Source: a virus. Taken from it: DNA of 36,881 bases. Position 1 is the stretch's first letter. Every line of letters begins with the position of its first letter. The stretch lies in IMG/VR virus record IMGVR_UViG_3300021247_000575, positions 1 through 36,881 of that record, one strand, 5' to 3'. The notes beneath the pieces were generated by a model, which was not told the DNA's origin, did no database searches, and saw only the letters and a program-made list of their open reading frames with translations. Position numbers and translations under genes: made by a program. Below are positions 14,802 to 20,976 of this stretch, piece after piece.

Positions 14802-14974
14802 GGCCGCTCCGCGTTCAAGATCGCCACAAGGTTGATTGCTCAAATTGCTACGGCAACGGATGCGCCTATTGCTCCGGCCGTGGCTGGCATGAAAGCGCGG
14901 AAGGGCGTGAGGAGCGCGAGGCGGCGGAGGATGATCGTGCCGATGCGGAGAGAAAAGAAAGGGCTCTCCGTTGA
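14798..14974 (+). CDS. Zinc-knuckle microprotein (DnaJ-like CxxCxGxG)
   Basis: 58 residues; ATG overlaps the previous stop (ATGA) and is preceded by TTGGAGG. Residues 14-32 read C-S-N-C-Y-G-N-G-C-A-Y-C-S-G-R-G-W-H-E, a double CxxC-x-G-x-G zinc motif like the cysteine repeats of DnaJ, followed by a charged, Glu/Arg-rich helix. Its stop overlaps the TTG start of the resolvase gene. Start-stop overlaps on both sides and an intact zinc motif make it a real gene despite its size. It may bind nucleic acid or act as a mini-chaperone. Confidence 0.72.
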   Translation: MRPLRVQDRHKVDCSNCYGNGCAYCSGRGWHESAEGREEREAAEDDRADAERKERALR

Positions 14975-15507
14975 GGCGCTTTCTCGCACTGGATCAATCG
15001 CTCTCATCTTGTGGCTTTGCGCTATGGGATGAGGGCGATCCCCTCCCGCGCTCCGGCGCGTGGCCGCTTTGCGAGGGGATCAAAACCCGCGCGCTCGCCT
15101 TCATCGGATTGCATCGCCAGATCGGCGCAATCCACAAGGAGCGGAGCCTCTACCTCATCGCGCACGAAACCCCTCTCAAGCTCCCGGTTGATAAGATTGA
15201 TAAATTGATCGGGCTCTATGGCCTTGTTGCTCACATTGAGAGCATTGCCCAAATCAAGAGCGTGGCCGTGAAAAGCGTTGATGCCAGCCATTGGCGCGAA
15301 ACATTCCTTGGACCGGCCAAGGAGCGCAAAGGCAAAACTCCATTCCAGCTCAAGCGGATGGCCATTGAGCGGTGCCGCCAATATGGAATGGATCCCGCAA
15401 CCCATGATGAGGCGGAGGCAATCGGGATCCTTGATCACCTCCTCCATGATCACCGGATCACGCCACCTTGGCGGATCGCCCATCCATTCTTGGAAACCTT
15501 GGAATAA
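14971..15507 (+). CDS. RuvC-like Holliday junction resolvase
   Basis: 178 residues from a TTG that overlaps the preceding stop (TTGA). The RNase H-fold metal ligands are visible: Asp8 in F-L-A-L-D-Q-S, Glu66 in A-H-E-T-P, and Asp146/Glu149 in T-H-D-E-A-E-A-I-G-I-L. S-L-S-S-C-G-F-A after the first Asp is the usual beta-turn. Phage RuvC-like enzymes cut branched DNA before packaging or during recombination. It works naturally with the ERF/RecE-like pair on the other early operon. Confidence 0.78.
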   Translation: MRRFLALDQSLSSCGFALWDEGDPLPRSGAWPLCEGIKTRALAFIGLHRQIGAIHKERSLYLIAHETPLKLPVDKIDKLIGLYGLVAHIESIAQIKSVAVKSVDASHWRETFLGPAKERKGKTPFQLKRMAIERCRQYGMDPATHDEAEAIGILDHLLHDHRITPPWRIAHPFLETLE

Positions 15508-15529
15508 CCACAAAGGGAGCTGAAAACCC

Positions 15530-15781
15530 ATGAGCTTATATGATTTTGAGGCGGATCTTGATCCCTCAACCCGTTGGCCTCGCGTGAGGTTCAACTTTGC
15601 AAACGGATGGACGGGATCGCTCCTTGTTAAATCCCTCCGCACGGAGGCGATAGATGCGAGCGTTTGCGCTTGGCCAACTGGCCAGAGCGGCACCGGCAAG
15701 AGCGAGCTTGGCCCGAATGAGGCGAGCGCGGATGAGGCCATTGTGTGGCTTTATGAGATCTCAAAGAGAGCCCGGCCGTGA
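15530..15781 (+). CDS. Unknown small protein, 83 residues
   Basis: Start at ATG 15530, directly after AAAGGGAGCTGAAAACCC, the clearest copy of the recurrent ribosome-binding motif. The protein reads M-S-L-Y-D-F-E-A-D-L-D-P, R-V-R-F-N-F-A-N-G-W-T-G-S-L and a helical E-A-S-A-D-E-A-I-V-W-L-Y-E-I C-terminus. A G-T-G-K-S stretch is not a Walker A motif in context. It overlaps the RNase H-like gene by four bases. Function unknown. Confidence 0.58.
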   Translation: MSLYDFEADLDPSTRWPRVRFNFANGWTGSLLVKSLRTEAIDASVCAWPTGQSGTGKSELGPNEASADEAIVWLYEISKRARP

Positions 15782-16659
15782 TGCGCCTTTTCTCCAGATC
15801 ATCAACAAAGCCTCTCCAGCTCAATCAATTCCGTGAGGCAATTGTTTTGGCTGGTGCGGAGCTCATTGATCCTACAAACGAATGGGAGGTTCTCCGCTAT
15901 CGCCATGATGGCAAGATTGGGATCCTTTACCGCAACAAGAAAAATCTCCTTACTCCCTCCGGAGTGGCGGCGGCTCACCTTGCCAATTTTGAGGCCGGGA
16001 GAGAGATCCACATCAACTCCAAAGATGAAAAGCGCCTCCGCCGGGCTGGAGCTCTCCAGCTTTTCACCGATGCATCAAACCACCATGAGACAAAGTCCGC
16101 CTCATGGGCCGGGATCTTGGTTGCGGATGGCGTTGAGCATGAGGCAAGCGGCCCGCTTAAGGGGGAAATCACCTCCAGCACGGCGGCGGAGGCCCGCGCG
16201 GTTGCAAATGCCTTGCATCACTTTGCCAAAGCGGGGCTCATTGATCGTGATGTGCGAGTTTTCTTGGACAATCAAAATGTGGTCAAGAGGATTAGATCCG
16301 GATCGCACAAGGGCAAGTGCAAACAAACAATTGAGGCGATCAAGCATATCCAGAAAATCGCACGCGGCCGCTTCATAGTTTACGCGGATTGGATCAAGGG
16401 CCATCAACCAAAAGCCTTAGAGGCAACTGATCACAACGTGCGCCTCAATAGGCGATGTGATGAGCTTGCCGCGCTCCACTCAAGAAAGCTCCATGAGGAG
16501 CGGAGAGGGCAATCAACCAACGTGAGGCCAGAGATGCCCTCAAGCCCTTTCCGTCAAATTCCGTGCAATACGGAAACAAAGGAAAAGGCCGCCCTCCACA
16601 ACAGAGAGCGGCCTCCTTTGCGGGAGCTGAAACCGCAAGCCCAAGGAGAAACCCCATGA
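15778..16659 (+). CDS. RNase H-like protein with extra N-terminal domain
   Basis: 293 residues from a GTG overlapping the previous stop; ATG 15781 is an alternative. Residues 1-90 are an additional domain (L-N-Q-F-R-E-A-I-V-L-A-G-A-E-L, Y-R-N-K-K-N-L-L-T-P-S-G). Residues 93-235 are an RNase H1-type domain with Asp98 (L-F-T-D-A-S), Glu138 (A-A-E-A-R), Asp164 (V-F-L-D-N-Q), His209 (K-G-H-Q-P) and Asp228 (R-R-C-D-E-L): all acidic ligands present. The tail after 240 is low-complexity and overlaps hairpins. It could remove RNA primers or R-loops during phage replication. Confidence 0.78.
   Translation: MMRLFSRSSTKPLQLNQFREAIVLAGAELIDPTNEWEVLRYRHDGKIGILYRNKKNLLTPSGVAAAHLANFEAGREIHINSKDEKRLRRAGALQLFTDASNHHETKSASWAGILVADGVEHEASGPLKGEITSSTAAEARAVANALHHFAKAGLIDRDVRVFLDNQNVVKRIRSGSHKGKCKQTIEAIKHIQKIARGRFIVYADWIKGHQPKALEATDHNVRLNRRCDELAALHSRKLHEERRGQSTNVRPEMPSSPFRQIPCNTETKEKAALHNRERPPLRELKPQAQGETP
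16559..16614 (+). other. Two tandem hairpins at the end of the RNase H-like gene
   Basis: TTCCGT (16559-16564) / ACGGAA (16570-16575) is a perfect 6-bp inverted repeat with a 5-base spacer. AGGCCGC (16586-16592) / GCGGCCT (16608-16614) is a second 7-bp stem followed by CCTTT. They lie in the low-complexity tail of the gene. The second could be a weak terminator; the T-run is poor. Confidence 0.45.
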
Positions 16660-16907
16660 GCGGGATCGTAACTATCAAGATGAGAAATGGCCGCAAGGTC
16701 AAAATAGATCATGACACCTATCAAGCCATTTGCCGCGCGGTGCGGATCTATCGTGAGGATCGGCGGATTGCCTCCTTGGTGGCTCTGCCAAGCGAGGGGA
16801 TCACGGAGGAGATAGTGAGCGAGATCCGGAGCAAGATGATCATCCGTGGCGATCTCCCGGCGCGGAGCTATGCGCGGAGCCTTGCCGTTGCACAAAATCA
16901 TGTTTAG
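16656..16907 (+). CDS. Unknown early protein, 83 residues
   Basis: I start at ATG 16656, with AAGGAG nine bases upstream and overlap with the RNase H-like stop; the longer frame from 16563 reads through hairpins. The sequence is basic, M-S-G-I-V-T-I-K-M-R-N-G-R-K-V-K-I-D-H-D-T-Y-Q at the start with a helical rest (E-E-I-V-S-E-I-R-S-K). It could bind nucleic acid. No family recognised. Confidence 0.55.
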   Translation: MSGIVTIKMRNGRKVKIDHDTYQAICRAVRIYREDRRIASLVALPSEGITEEIVSEIRSKMIIRGDLPARSYARSLAVAQNHV

Positions 16908-16914
16908 GAGGAGC

Positions 16915-16955
16915 GAGCGGGCGCTCTCAACTTGCCGGGAGAGAGCGGCCCGCTC
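16915..16955 (+). other. Large intergenic hairpin
   Basis: A 14-base arm (16915-16928) pairs with 16941-16955 with one bulged G, around a 12-base loop. It sits in the leader of the replication-protein gene. There is no T-run, so attenuation, RNA stabilisation or a processing site are more likely than termination. Confidence 0.5.
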
Positions 16956-16986
16956 ATATCAAAGCCTAACAGGAAAGGCGTTGACC

Positions 16987-17043
16987 GTGCATTCATTACA
17001 GCCTCAATCCGTTGACCGCAACCTCCAGCGCGGAGCCATCTAA
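16987..17043 (+). CDS. Possible 18-residue leader peptide
   Basis: A GTG at 16987, behind AGGAAAGG (16971-16978), opens a short frame reading M-H-S-L-Q-P-Q-S-V-D-R-N-L-Q-R-G-A-I. Its stop TAA shares its last A with the replication-protein ATG (TAATG at 17041-17045). The arrangement would couple translation of the replication gene to the leader, behind the hairpin at 16915. Too short to be sure; it may be chance. Confidence 0.3.
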   Translation: MHSLQPQSVDRNLQRGAI

Positions 17044-17783
17044 TGGCCAGTCAACAACGGCACTCATATGTGCAATTCTACTCATCGGATTGGCTTGGCG
17101 GAATGGCCTTCATGCCGCCAATGGCGGAGTGGCTCTATCTCCAAATCTGCCTCTACAATTGGGATAAGCGTGAGCCCTTGCCAGCGGCGGAGGCGCGCTT
17201 GCGCTTCTCACGATCAAGCTCATGGGAGGAGGATCTCACCATGCTCCTTGATGCTGGCAAGGTTGTCCGGACGCAAGGCGGCGGCCTTTTTGTGAGCCGC
17301 GCTCTCGCGGAAGCGGAAAAGGCTTTCGAGCTCTGGACGAAAAAATCTCGCGGAGGAAAGGCCAAAAAAACTCCGGAAAATCAGGAACAAGCTCAACACT
17401 CATCAAAGAGTGATGCCAACACTCTTGGAAGTAACGAGAACGAGAACGAGAACGAGAGTATTCCTAACGGAATACAACAAGCGGATTTTGTGTTTTCCGT
17501 GCCGGATGAGGCGCTCCGGAATTTCCGTGAGCATCGCCGCAAAATCAAGGCTCCGCTCTCGCCTCGCGCGGAGGAGCTTCTCATCTCCAAGCTGGAGCAA
17601 ATCCATACCGATCACGGCCACGATTCAACGGCCGTGATTGATCAATCCATCCTCAATGGATGGAGGGGCGTTTTTGAGCTGAAAGGGAACAACAATGGAA
17701 ACCGCACTAGCCCTCACTCCGGAAACGGCCTCCTTGATGCCGCTCTTGAAGGCATGGAGAGACGAAACGGAAATTCCGGATGA
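17043..17783 (+). CDS. DUF1376-type replication initiator/organizer
   Basis: 246 residues. The N-terminus Y-V-Q-F-Y-S-S-D-W-L-G-G-M-A-F-M-P-P-M-A-E-W-L is the DUF1376 domain (~8-95), seen in phage replication proteins. Residues ~100-150 are a polar linker with a N-E-N-E-N-E-N-E repeat. The C-terminal region (L-S-P-R-A-E-E-L-L-I-S-K-L...S-I-L-N-G-W-R-G-V-F) is the typical helical end of phage replisome organizers. It probably binds the phage origin and recruits host helicase. Repeats in the linker DNA make an internal, lambda-O-like origin plausible. The gene also holds the only GANTC site I found. Confidence 0.75.
   Translation: MASQQRHSYVQFYSSDWLGGMAFMPPMAEWLYLQICLYNWDKREPLPAAEARLRFSRSSSWEEDLTMLLDAGKVVRTQGGGLFVSRALAEAEKAFELWTKKSRGGKAKKTPENQEQAQHSSKSDANTLGSNENENENESIPNGIQQADFVFSVPDEALRNFREHRRKIKAPLSPRAEELLISKLEQIHTDHGHDSTAVIDQSILNGWRGVFELKGNNNGNRTSPHSGNGLLDAALEGMERRNGNSG
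17394..17475. other. Candidate replication origin inside the initiator gene
   Basis: Within 82 bases lie: CAACACTC twice (17394-17401, 17417-17424), the inverted repeat CACTC-N6-GAGTG (17397-17412), tandem AACGAG units (~17433-17456), and a perfect 7-bp inverted repeat GTATTCC-TAAC-GGAATAC (17458-17475). A-rich runs precede at 17341-17380. Repeats in an AT-richer linker of an initiator gene match the known lambda O arrangement. Inferred, not shown. Confidence 0.45.
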
Positions 17784-18369
17784 GATGATCCAGCCTCTCG
17801 CGCTCTTTGCTGACAACCCGCCTCCGGCCCTACCGGCCGCAACGGAGGATGAGATCCGCGAGGTTGTGGCATTTCTCGCGGGATCGCTCAAGGCACCTCG
17901 CACCGGCCTTGAGGCTGGCAAGATCAAACTTGGAGCCTATCGCCTCGCCCTCGCCGGGCAGAGCAAGGCCGCCATCCAGCACGCGGCAACCGTTTGCGTC
18001 AAAACCATGGAGTGGCTTCCGGCTCCCTATGAGGTGCTCACTATCGCCAAGGCTTATCTCGCGCCAACGGCGCTCGCTCACGCCAAGGCCAATCGCCTCA
18101 TCCGTGATCGGAGGCAACGCGAGTTTGAGGAAACGCTCCGCAAGATCCATCTCCGGAAGCTCTCTCAAGATGAGCTGGATGCCCTCTCCGATTACATCAA
18201 GCGAGTGGCAGAGACGCAAGGAAACCTCATCCTCCTCCTTTCCGGCCAATACGTTTACCGCAATCCGGAAACCATCGCACTCAACCTCAAAGAGAGGGGG
18301 GATGCTCTCAAAGAGCTCCAGAATGAGCGGAGCAAACTCGCGCGCGAGGAGGAAAACGGAGATGGATAA
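17695..18369 (+). CDS. Unknown replication-region protein, 224 residues
   Basis: ATG 17695 with GAGCTGAAAGGGAAC upstream, overlapping the DUF1376 gene by 89 bases. It is almost entirely helical: a Pro/Ala-rich start, T-E-D-E-I-R-E-V-V-A-F-L-A-G-S-L-K, E-W-L-P-A-P-Y-E-V-L, a basic R-L-I-R-D-R-R-Q-R-E-F helix, and a coiled-coil-like C-terminus. Its place after the initiator is where a helicase loader or second replication protein sits in lambdoid phages, but no P-loop is present. Function not assigned. Confidence 0.6.
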   Translation: METALALTPETASLMPLLKAWRDETEIPDEMIQPLALFADNPPPALPAATEDEIREVVAFLAGSLKAPRTGLEAGKIKLGAYRLALAGQSKAAIQHAATVCVKTMEWLPAPYEVLTIAKAYLAPTALAHAKANRLIRDRRQREFEETLRKIHLRKLSQDELDALSDYIKRVAETQGNLILLLSGQYVYRNPETIALNLKERGDALKELQNERSKLAREEENGDG

Positions 18370-18643
18370 GAGCAAGCGTTGCGCTCAATGCCAGCATTTC
18401 AGGGCGCGGGATCATCGGTGCAAGTTGCTCCGGATCACCGCGCTCCCTTTCGGTTCTTGCGACAGGTGGCGGCCTCGCGTGATGGCCTATCCGGTTTGCG
18501 GATCTTGTGGCCAGCCTCGCGGATCAAATGAGGCTTGCCGCGAGTGCCGCCTCCGGCTCAAGATAGCCTTAGACTTGGTGCGCTTGGCCAAGTTGTGGCG
18601 CACGTTCAAGCAAGCACTCAAGGAGCTGAAACCATGGAATTGA
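18362..18643 (+). CDS. Cysteine-rich zinc-binding protein
   Basis: 93 residues from ATG 18362, overlapping the previous stop. Two cysteine clusters are visible: C-A-Q-C-Q-H-F...H-R-C with a later C (residues ~7-33), and C-G-S-C-G-Q-P-R...A-C-R-E-C (~46-60), then a basic helix. This reads as two zinc-binding knuckles and a nucleic-acid-binding tail. A gene too small for firm family assignment; operon overlap and intact cysteine pairs support it. Confidence 0.6.
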   Translation: MDKSKRCAQCQHFRARDHRCKLLRITALPFGSCDRWRPRVMAYPVCGSCGQPRGSNEACRECRLRLKIALDLVRLAKLWRTFKQALKELKPWN

Positions 18644-18972
18644 TCCACACAATCTTTCAAATCGCCGGAGGAGCGATGGCCGGGGCGGCCACGTTGATTG
18701 CGGCGGAGGCGTTGCGCCATTGGGTTGGCATGAAGCGGGAGGCCACGATTGAGGCTCTCCATGGCAAGATTGCCCGGCTGGAGCTCCAGCTTGAGGATGA
18801 GCGCGCTTTGCGGCGTGATCCTATCACCGCTCCAGAGCCCTCCATGCCGATCATTGAGCGCCATCTTGGGATCACAAGCCGGGCTCAAGCGGAGCGCCTC
18901 GCGCGCCGGGATCTTGAGATCTCGCTTGGCGCACGGCCACTCCATGGCGGCTATCCGGATCCGCGACCATGA
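18634..18972 (+). CDS. Single-span membrane protein with coiled coil
   Basis: 112 residues from ATG 18634, preceded by AAGGAGCTGAAACC, a copy of the shared ribosome-binding motif. Residues ~5-30 are hydrophobic (I-F-Q-I-A-G-G-A-M-A-G-A-A-T-L-I-A-A-E-A-L), followed by a charged helix (A-R-L-E-L-Q-L-E-D-E-R-A-L-R-R-D). Probably membrane-anchored and cytoplasmic or periplasmic by its tail; the role is unknown. It overlaps the preceding gene by 10 bases. Confidence 0.55.
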   Translation: MELIHTIFQIAGGAMAGAATLIAAEALRHWVGMKREATIEALHGKIARLELQLEDERALRRDPITAPEPSMPIIERHLGITSRAQAERLARRDLEISLGARPLHGGYPDPRP

Positions 18973-19160
18973 GCGGCCCTCGCTGGAGGGAGAATGAGGA
19001 TGGCCGGATCCCATCGCGCCTCAACAAGAAGGGCGCGCGGATGCACGTTGAGTTGAGGAATGGCCTCAAGCCGGAGGCATCATGGGCGGCCATTGGCACG
19101 CGATGGACGCTCACCGGCCATCCCTTTGACGTAGTGCGCTATCGCGCGGAGGTGGAGTGA
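18969..19160 (+). CDS. Unknown protein, 63 residues
   Basis: ATG overlaps the previous stop (ATGA). The sequence has V-E-L-R-N-G-L...A-A-I-G-T-R-W-T-L-T-G-H-P-F-D-V-V, a short beta-rich motif (R-W-x-x-T-G-x-P-F-D) recurrent in small proteins of proteobacterial phages. No function known to me. Confidence 0.55.
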   Translation: MSGPRWRENEDGRIPSRLNKKGARMHVELRNGLKPEASWAAIGTRWTLTGHPFDVVRYRAEVE

Positions 19161-19221
19161 AAGCCGGTTGACGTTACAAGAATTTGTGCCATTGTCGCGC
19201 GGCCAATCACAAGGAGACTTT

Positions 19222-19551
19222 ATGGCCAAGGAAGCAACTCAAGCGGCTGGAGCTGATCTCACCGCTATTCTCGCAAGGCTGGATGCCCTAGAGGCTGACC
19301 GCAAAGCTGATTTTGATCGTGCCATGAAGGATGGCGAGATCATCGCGGATCTCAAGGCTCACGTTGAGGCTCTGGCCAAAACGGTTGATGGCCACACCGA
19401 AATCCTCGCCAATGAAACCGCGCGCCTCATGGATGGCGAGCTCGCGGCCGGTGAGCTTGTTGAGGGCTATGATCCGCGCGGTGAGGTGCTCAAGCTCCAT
19501 CATCAAGTGGAGGCGATGGCCAATCACCTCAATTTCCGTTTGCCGGGATAA
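19222..19551 (+). CDS. Coiled-coil protein, 109 residues
   Basis: I start at ATG 19222 behind AAGGAG (19211-19216); an upstream in-frame start lacks such a site. The sequence is a long heptad-like helix (L-T-A-I-L-A-R-L-D-A-L-E-A-D-R-K-A-D-F-D, then I-I-A-D-L-K-A-H-V-E-A-L-A-K) and a short C-terminal helix. It is likely a dimeric coiled coil. No family recognised. It is followed by an 11-bp inverted repeat. Confidence 0.58.
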   Translation: MAKEATQAAGADLTAILARLDALEADRKADFDRAMKDGEIIADLKAHVEALAKTVDGHTEILANETARLMDGELAAGELVEGYDPRGEVLKLHHQVEAMANHLNFRLPG

Positions 19552-19573
19552 TTCCCCCAATGTCTCGGCAATA

Positions 19574-19622
19574 GGCCGGTTGGCCTCGCGTGCGCCCAAT
19601 CAATCGCAAAAGCCAACCGGCC
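19574..19622 (+). other. 11-bp perfect inverted repeat in an intergenic gap
   Basis: GGCCGGTTGGC (19574-19584) and GCCAACCGGCC (19612-19622) pair exactly around a 27-base spacer. No T-run follows. It lies between the coiled-coil gene and a gene with the shared ribosome-binding motif. It may be a protein-binding site or RNA stem. Confidence 0.5.
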
Positions 19623-19648
19623 ACCTCAATTCAAGGGAGCTGAAACCC

Positions 19649-19981
19649 ATGGAAATCACCGTAAAATTCTATCCCGATGAGGGACCGGCAAGGCCAGCCT
19701 CATCCGATCCGTTGCCGGATCTCCGCTTTCCCCTCTTTGATCGCTTGGTGCGCGCGGCTGGAGAAGCGCGGAAGCGGGTTGGCCGCGCCAAGCGGTGGCA
19801 GGTTTCGGAGGCTGGATGGGCTCACATTGTTCATCAAAACGGCCTCACAAATCGCAACGCGATCACATACTCCACCGCTCCAAAGGAGCCTTATGCCGCG
19901 CTCCTTGGCTATCCGATCCGGCTTGATCGGAGCCTCCCGCGCGGAGTGATCGCCATCCTTGATTGCGGAGATCGGCCATGA
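19649..19981 (+). CDS. Unknown protein, 110 residues
   Basis: ATG 19649 follows CAAGGGAGCTGAAACCC, a full copy of the extended ribosome-binding motif. The sequence starts M-E-I-T-V-K-F-Y-P-D-E-G, has a basic helix (F-D-R-L-V-R-A-A-G-E-A-R-K-R-V-G-R-A-K-R-W) and ends in a beta-rich region with G-Y-P-I-R-L-D-R-S-L-P. Basic and compact, possibly nucleic-acid binding. It overlaps the next start by four bases. Confidence 0.58.
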   Translation: MEITVKFYPDEGPARPASSDPLPDLRFPLFDRLVRAAGEARKRVGRAKRWQVSEAGWAHIVHQNGLTNRNAITYSTAPKEPYAALLGYPIRLDRSLPRGVIAILDCGDRP

Positions 19982-20205
19982 GCGGGGAGGGCTTGCTCGC
20001 TCCTCATCGGAGCATGAGCCGGATCTCCGCCGATAGGAAGGCGCGCGAGGCCAGAGCCAAAGAGCGCGCGGCCTCGCTTCCGGCTGGTGACTATCACGCG
20101 GCAAATAGCGATGTGGTCAACAGCGAAACGCGCGCGCCGGTGCTTGAATGTGAGAGCCATTGGGATGCTTGCCTTGTGCTCTTGGCGATAGGTGGAAACA
20201 AGTGA
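19978..20205 (+). CDS. Unknown protein, 75 residues
   Basis: ATG overlaps the preceding stop (ATGA). The first part is rich in Arg/Ala/Lys (A-D-R-K-A-R-E-A-R-A-K-E-R-A-A), the second part neutral with a H-W-D-A-C-L-V-L-L-A-I-G-G end. It has no motif I know. Overlaps on both sides are the main support. Confidence 0.45.
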   Translation: MSGEGLLAPHRSMSRISADRKAREARAKERAASLPAGDYHAANSDVVNSETRAPVLECESHWDACLVLLAIGGNK

Positions 20206-20366
20206 CAGAGCGCGCGCGTGAGGCATTGGCCAAGGCGGTTGAGGATCAAGGCCCGGCCTATCGCAACGCGGCGGAGAGCATTCGCTCCGGCTTTTCCAAT
20301 TTCTGGATCCAACCGGCGATCACTGCCATTGAGCGCGCGCTCCAAGATGGGCCGGGAGATGAGTGA
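20202..20366 (+). CDS. Unknown small protein, 54 residues
   Basis: A GTG at 20202 overlaps the previous stop (GTGA). The product is helical: T-E-R-A-R-E-A-L-A-K-A-V-E-D-Q-G, then a hydrophobic F-S-N-F-W-I-Q-P-A-I-T-A-I-E. It overlaps the next gene by eight bases. Very small, supported by overlap pattern and reading-frame continuity only. Confidence 0.4.
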   Translation: MTERAREALAKAVEDQGPAYRNAAESIRSGFSNFWIQPAITAIERALQDGPGDE

Positions 20367-20571
20367 TCGCTTTGCTGGAGGCCCGCGCGGCGGCCTAAAT
20401 TTCAGTTATCAGGCGCGGCCGGGCTGGATCCTCTACTCCATCCGCAAGGATCGCAATGGCAGGATCTTGGAGGCCAAGTGGCGGCCGCCGGAGCATGGCA
20501 AGCCGGAGGATCCTCCATCGCAGCACTCACGCGGCGCGCTATCGGTGGAGCGGCAAGATCGCCTCCTATAG
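20359..20571 (+). CDS. Unknown small protein, 70 residues
   Basis: ATG 20359 with GGGAG directly upstream, inside the end of the preceding gene (ATGAGTGA). The N-terminal half contains R-P-G-W-I-L-Y-S-I-R-K-D-R-N-G-R-I-L-E-A-K-W, a short beta hairpin pattern. The C-terminus is polar. No family recognised. Confidence 0.45.
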   Translation: MSDRFAGGPRGGLNFSYQARPGWILYSIRKDRNGRILEAKWRPPEHGKPEDPPSQHSRGALSVERQDRLL

Positions 20572-20625
20572 ACGCGCGCGCTCCATTCGGTTATTTCCAC
20601 CGGCGCAAGGCAAAGGATCTCCTCA

Positions 20626-20976
20626 ATGGCAAACCGCAAAGTGGCAATTTCCGGCGATGAATATATCCGGATCATCGCGGGCAACGGTGTGGAATATGAC
20701 GTTTCACCGGCGCAGCTCGCGCAGCTCTTGGCCGATTACATTGCGGAACAGATCCAAGGCACGGAAGCCGATGCCACCGCCGCGCTCTTGGCCTCCCTCC
20801 ACCTCTATGGAGCCGGTGCTCCGGTTGATTATACCGATGGCACGCCTCCGGCTACCGGCGAGGGAGTTGCGCTCAAGGGCGCGCTCTACAGCGATATAAC
20901 CGCCGGGCTGGTCTATCGGAACAGCGGATCTCAAGCTCAACCGATTTGGACAAAGCTTGCGGATGCCATCGCCTAA
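20626..20976 (+). CDS. Putative virion-associated protein, 116 residues
   Basis: Starts M-A-N-R-K-V-A-I-S-G-D-E-Y-I-R-I behind AAGGATCTCCTC. The C-terminal half (G-T-P-P-A-T-G-E-G-V-A-L-K-G-A-L-Y-S-D-I-T-A-G-L-V-Y-R-N-S-G) is a beta-rich module I know from small phage structural or fibre-associated proteins. It is the last rightward gene before the packaging genes. Role in the virion is an inference. Confidence 0.55.
   Translation: MANRKVAISGDEYIRIIAGNGVEYDVSPAQLAQLLADYIAEQIQGTEADATAALLASLHLYGAGAPVDYTDGTPPATGEGVALKGALYSDITAGLVYRNSGSQAQPIWTKLADAIA

Noticed and set aside
15650-15720. G-T-G-K-S in the 83-residue protein as a Walker A motif
   Set aside because: The preceding residues do not fit G-x-x-x-x-G-K-S/T with a beta strand before it, and the protein is too short for an ATPase.
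15022-15741. 239-codon minus-strand frame opposite the resolvase
   Set aside because: Antisense shadow of the resolvase gene; no family pattern and opposite to operon direction.
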